DNA of 64,000 nt from contig NZ_CP133592.1 in NCBI RefSeq assembly GCF_031312595.1, forward strand, positions 1,736,001 through 1,800,000. Reading direction: 5' to 3'. A program made the position numbers and the translations under genes. This DNA is from Methanolobus sediminis (GTDB lineage Archaea > Halobacteriota > Methanosarcinia > Methanosarcinales > Methanosarcinaceae). A model generated the notes under the pieces. It worked only from the letters and a program-made list of their open reading frames with translations. It was not told the origin of the DNA and did no database searches. Every line of letters starts with the position of its first letter. Positions within the stretch are counted from its first letter, which is position 1. This document shows, in pieces, positions 61,281-64,000 of this stretch.

Positions 61281-62281
61281 AAGATAAACACCTTACGTAT
61301 GCAGAATCTGGGGTAGACATCGAAAAGGAAGAAGTGACTATCAAGGCACTCACAAAGGGTATGGATTATAAGCGTGAGGGCCTGGGTGCACCTTTGACCG
61401 GTATAGGTCACTATGCCGGACTAATCGACTTTGGAGAATACGCCCTTGCACTTGCTACGGATGGTGTTGGTTCAAAGGTTCTCATTGCAAATGAGATGAA
61501 ACGCTGGAACACAGTGGGTATCGACTGTATCGCAATGAATGTCAATGACCTTCTTGCGATAGGTGCAGAGCCAATATCATTTGTGGATTATCTTGCACTT
61601 GAGAAGCATGATGAGGATTTCGCTGCCCAGATCGGTGAGGGTTTGAGAAAAGGTGCAGAGATTTCCCGTATGTCTATAGTTGGCGGCGAGACTGCAACAC
61701 TTCCTGATATTATAAACGGCTTTGACCTTGCAGGGACCTGTCTTGGTATGGTCAGGAAAGAAAATATCATCACAGGAGAAAAAGTTCAGCTTGGGGATGC
61801 AATTGTAGGTATTCCTGCTGACAGTGTTCACAGTAACGGATACACCCTTGTGAGAAATATCATGGAGCAGTCATCATACTCTTATCATGACAAGTTCCCA
61901 TATAATGAATCCACAACCATTGGTGATGAGCTTCTGATCCCTACAAGGATCTATATGGAAGTTCTTGATGTCATCAAAGAATGTGATGTCCACGGCCTTG
62001 CTCACATAACAGGCAGTGGCCTGTTAAAGCTGAAGCGAGTTACAAGTCTCGGATTTGATTTCTACGACCCTATCGAGCCAAATGATATTTTCAAGTTCCT
62101 TCAGGAAGAAGGTAATGTCGATGACTTTGAGATGTATAAGACCTTCAACATGGGTATGGGCTTTGTCATAATTCTGCCTCAGGATCAGGCAGAGAAAGCT
62201 GCCAGTATGACTGGTGGTAAAATAGTTGGTCGTATTACAGAAAAAGGTATTAAAGTTGGCGACCTTGTAATGGTGGAGTAA
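61277..62281 (+). CDS. purM: Phosphoribosylformylglycinamidine cyclo-ligase (AIR synthetase)
   Basis: 334 residues. LATDGVGSKVLIANEM (about 57-72), GIDCIAMNVNDLLAIGAEPISF and VGGETATLPDI are PurM signatures. It closes the imidazole ring in purine synthesis using ATP. ATG 61277 forms an ATGA overlap with the aspartate kinase stop; the frame open from 61262 is the end of that gene. Cotranscription of lysC and purM is a local operon without an obvious pathway link. Confidence 0.95.
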   Translation: MKDKHLTYAESGVDIEKEEVTIKALTKGMDYKREGLGAPLTGIGHYAGLIDFGEYALALATDGVGSKVLIANEMKRWNTVGIDCIAMNVNDLLAIGAEPISFVDYLALEKHDEDFAAQIGEGLRKGAEISRMSIVGGETATLPDIINGFDLAGTCLGMVRKENIITGEKVQLGDAIVGIPADSVHSNGYTLVRNIMEQSSYSYHDKFPYNESTTIGDELLIPTRIYMEVLDVIKECDVHGLAHITGSGLLKLKRVTSLGFDFYDPIEPNDIFKFLQEEGNVDDFEMYKTFNMGMGFVIILPQDQAEKAASMTGGKIVGRITEKGIKVGDLVMVE

Positions 62282-62296
62282 CCAGTAGGTATTATC

Positions 62297-62575
62297 ATGG
62301 CATGTATCAATGACATTCCCTTTGAGATTCTTCTTAAAGGAGCTACTCCTGCACAGTCTGAGAAGCTTATCAAGGAAAAGTCAGATACATTTTATAAGGT
62401 TCCTGGTGGTTACAGGCTGCGTGGCGTGGCACTGATGGGGGATAATATTCCTGTAGGTGTAAAGGGTGATGAGGTTTTCTTCCAGTTCATCAAGCCATGC
62501 TTTGGTATTTTCGTTCTCAGGGTTGCTGAAGCTGCAGATATTGCAGAGCAGCTAAAGAAGGATTTCAAAAAATAA
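62297..62575 (+). CDS. Small conserved methanogen protein (possibly DUF1894)
   Basis: 92 residues, 15 bp after purM and probably in its operon. Blocks IPFEILLKGATPAQSEKLI and FIKPCFGIFVLRV recall, from memory, the methanogen-restricted DUF1894 family. Single Cys pair (Cys3, Cys near 68). Function unknown. Confidence 0.6.
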   Translation: MACINDIPFEILLKGATPAQSEKLIKEKSDTFYKVPGGYRLRGVALMGDNIPVGVKGDEVFFQFIKPCFGIFVLRVAEAADIAEQLKKDFKK

Positions 62576-62586
62576 GTAAATCGAAA

Positions 62587-62627
62587 TTATAGTTATGATT
62601 CTAATTATAACTATAACTTGCTCTTTT
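62587..62627 (+). terminator. Intrinsic terminator of the lysC-purM operon
   Basis: TTATAGTTAT (62587-62596) pairs perfectly with ATAACTATAA (62607-62616); CTTGCTCTTTTTT follows. The right arm overlaps the stop of the convergent gene. Confidence 0.65.
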
Positions 62628-63177
62628 TTGCAGTTTCATTAATCCATTTAAGGAATTTTCCAGAGGGGAATTCGTGGATAGTTGTGGCAATTATTCTTCC
62701 TTCTCCCAGTTCTTTCACTACCATTAGGGGATTACCTTCATCGCTTCTGAATATAACTTCTCCGTCTGTTTTTGTGAAATAACCATCAAACTCGATTTCA
62801 GAGCATGTGTCTTCAATAAGACATTGGGCTTCATGCTCTTTTTCTTTGCAGATATGGGTAACCTGGTATTCTTGTTTGTATTCAAGTTCCATTGGCAGCC
62901 ACTTGAAGTCATATTCAGGAACTGCCGGGCTGAATACTACAAGATTTCCTCCTGCTTTTACAAATTTCTCAAAACTTTTGGCATTTCTCTCAATGCCAGG
63001 CAGTATGCTGGTATATGCTTTATTTGCGAATCCTGTAGGGATCACAACACATTTGCATGGAGGGGTAAAAGGTGTGCCAATAGAGTCGGATACAATTCTC
63101 TGGCATTTGATGCCGTGTTCAGTGAATAGTTTTTCAAACAACAAAGGATTATCCCATACAAGCATTACCTCAGTCAT
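62611..63177 (-). CDS. Class I glutamine-amidotransferase-like fold protein, unknown
   Basis: 188 residues with an alternating alpha/beta pattern: LVWDNPLLFEKLFTEHGIKC at the N-terminus, VIPTGFANKAYTSILPG (about 45-61), FVKAGGNLVVFSPAVPEYDF (about 70-90), and a final GEGRIIATTIHEFPSG. The last block and G-G-N-L-V-V-F strand resemble ThuA/GATase-like proteins that lack the catalytic Cys. No known partner; it lies 151 bp downstream of mtrH, on the same strand, but mtrH ends with a strong terminator. Confidence 0.65.
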   Translation of the reverse strand: MTEVMLVWDNPLLFEKLFTEHGIKCQRIVSDSIGTPFTPPCKCVVIPTGFANKAYTSILPGIERNAKSFEKFVKAGGNLVVFSPAVPEYDFKWLPMELEYKQEYQVTHICKEKEHEAQCLIEDTCSEIEFDGYFTKTDGEVIFRSDEGNPLMVVKELGEGRIIATTIHEFPSGKFLKWINETAKKSKL

Positions 63178-63299
63178 GCTTGTTGATAGTATTTGTTTCT
63201 TTAATTATTTTCTGCTATTAATGTTGCATAGCAGATGCAGGTTTAGGGGAGATTTCAATAATGCCTGCGGCTCTTTTATTTCTGTATTTTGTGATAAAA

Positions 63300-63340
63300 A
63301 GAAAAGAAAATAAAAGAAAAAAGCTGGTTTAAACCAGCTT
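63300..63340 (-). terminator. Intrinsic terminator overlapping the mtrH stop codon
   Basis: A 20-bp perfect palindrome AAGCTGG-TTTAAA-CCAGCTT (63321-63340) contains the last codons and the TAA stop of mtrH. On the minus strand it is followed by TTTTCTTTTATTTTCTTTTC. This closes the mtr operon. Confidence 0.85.
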
Positions 63341-64000
63341 GTTGATTGGGTGGTTCTCGTCCATGATCTCAAGGCCGAGTTCCTTTGCAGTCTCTGCAAG
63401 CATAATGTCAACCATTGCTGTTGCAGGGAATACCTTGTCAGTGTTCTCGATAGGACCGAAGAGCTGGAAGTTTGATCCGAGTACCTGTGGTACAAGGTTT
63501 GTTCCGATATCAGCTGGCATGTAGATTGCCTGCTTCTCTTCCTTTGTTTCGAACTGCTTTTTGTATGCCTTCATCCAGTCCCATGCGGATGCCATGTTGT
63601 GGTATCCACCACCAACAGGAAGTCCGAGGTGTCCCTTGATTGCAATGACTGCTCTCATGGATGCACCGGAACCTGCTCCGAGTGGGGTTGCTGCTACGTC
63701 GATGAGTGGCTTTGTGATTCCACATTCCTTTGCGATTTCGAGCATACCCTTCTCCTGACCGGTACCGCCGGATTCAAGGATCTCAAGCTTACCCTTTACG
63801 CTTGGGTCTGTTGCGTTGAATGCAAGTACAATAGATGCAGTGATATCACTGTCTCTGATTGCCTCGATCTCGTCAGCATGTACACTGGCGTTGATGGAGT
63901 TGTAGATAGCTCTGTCAGCTACACCGATCTCTGTTACATACTCTGCTGCTGCTGCACGAACGTCACCAGCGGATGAGTCGATAAGGAAAGGTGTTTTGTT
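63329..64000 (-). CDS. mtrH: Tetrahydromethanopterin S-methyltransferase subunit H (partial, 5' end off window)
   Basis: The last 223 codons of mtrH; the frame stays open to the window edge. Recognisable MtrH parts: FLIDSSAGDVRAAAAEY, NASVHADEIEAI, ESGGTGQEKGMLEIAKECG and the C-terminal NHPINKLV-type end. MtrH is the peripheral subunit that transfers the methyl group of methyl-tetrahydrosarcinapterin to the corrinoid of MtrA in the sodium-pumping Mtr complex. It is the last gene of mtrEDCBAFGH, so the rest of the operon should lie beyond 64000. Codon use is strongly biased, as expected for a highly expressed gene. Confidence 0.95.
   Translation of the reverse strand, partial: NKTPFLIDSSAGDVRAAAAEYVTEIGVADRAIYNSINASVHADEIEAIRDSDITASIVLAFNATDPSVKGKLEILESGGTGQEKGMLEIAKECGITKPLIDVAATPLGAGSGASMRAVIAIKGHLGLPVGGGYHNMASAWDWMKAYKKQFETKEEKQAIYMPADIGTNLVPQVLGSNFQLFGPIENTDKVFPATAMVDIMLAETAKELGLEIMDENHPINKLV

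Overview
The window is chromosomal DNA from a methanogenic archaeon, almost certainly a methylotrophic member of the Methanosarcinaceae (Methanolobus/Methanococcoides-like). The markers are the C-terminal two thirds of mtrH at the right edge, a coenzyme M biosynthesis cluster of the cysteate-synthase type, CofE for coenzyme F420, an NrpRII-like nitrogen regulator, DUF1699, a cupin-type glucose-6-phosphate isomerase, archaeal TyrRS, Thg1 and RFC, and SD/TATA signals of archaeal type. There is no rRNA, no intact insertion sequence and no CRISPR array; one tRNA (Gly, CCC) is present.

Layout. 1-9.2 kb: end of an unknown gene, a secreted protein, an MscS channel, a class III aminotransferase, an alpha/beta hydrolase, a CTP-dependent lipid-kinase-like protein, an Isf-type iron-sulfur flavoprotein, a J-domain protein, then a RimB/RimK/AstE-like operon. 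9.4-19.8 kb: tRNA-Gly, DUF1003, a remnant resembling a cas1 C-terminus, MarR-MFS, nitrilase, a 43-aa Cys-rich protein, a gamma-carbonic-anhydrase-like protein, CBS, an overlapping kinase/HAD pair, PrsW and a candidate non-coding RNA. 19.8-27.9 kb: three TPR proteins (one exported, 1062 aa), YigZ and a HAD phosphatase. 27.9-34.8 kb: the coenzyme M locus, with a small membrane protein, cysteate synthase, an ABC ATPase, a metallochaperone-like GTPase, an Fe-S protein and ComD/ComE, followed on the other strand by a DUF39/4Fe-4S protein (probable ComF).

34.9-46.7 kb is mostly housekeeping: TyrRS, Thg1, PRC-barrel, malate dehydrogenase, RNase H-like nuclease, UvrC, PGI, NrpR domain protein, RecJ-like nuclease with a PD-(D/E)XK nuclease, YjbQ and DUF1699. 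46.8-49.4 kb holds a membrane protein, a MinD-like ATPase and a winged-helix regulator; three palindromes TGTATATACA lie in the upstream regions here. 49.4-64 kb: Elp3, a degenerate RFC small subunit, SecDF, dCMP deaminase, CofE, a C/D box sRNA, Hsp20, ApgM, a secreted acidic protein, aspartate kinase-PurM, a small methanogen protein, an unknown protein and mtrH.

The best candidate for an undescribed system is the ABC ATPase-GTPase-Fe-S protein trio embedded between cysteate synthase and sulfopyruvate decarboxylase. Its architecture suggests an energy-dependent metallocluster maturation machine serving coenzyme M synthesis. The best new RNA gene is the C/D box guide at 56404-56469, one guide of which is complementary to the conserved UAACUA core of 23S rRNA helix 69. 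Gene starts were chosen by Shine-Dalgarno spacing and family length; several genes appear to start with GTG or TTG. All family names come from reading motifs by eye, without database searches.
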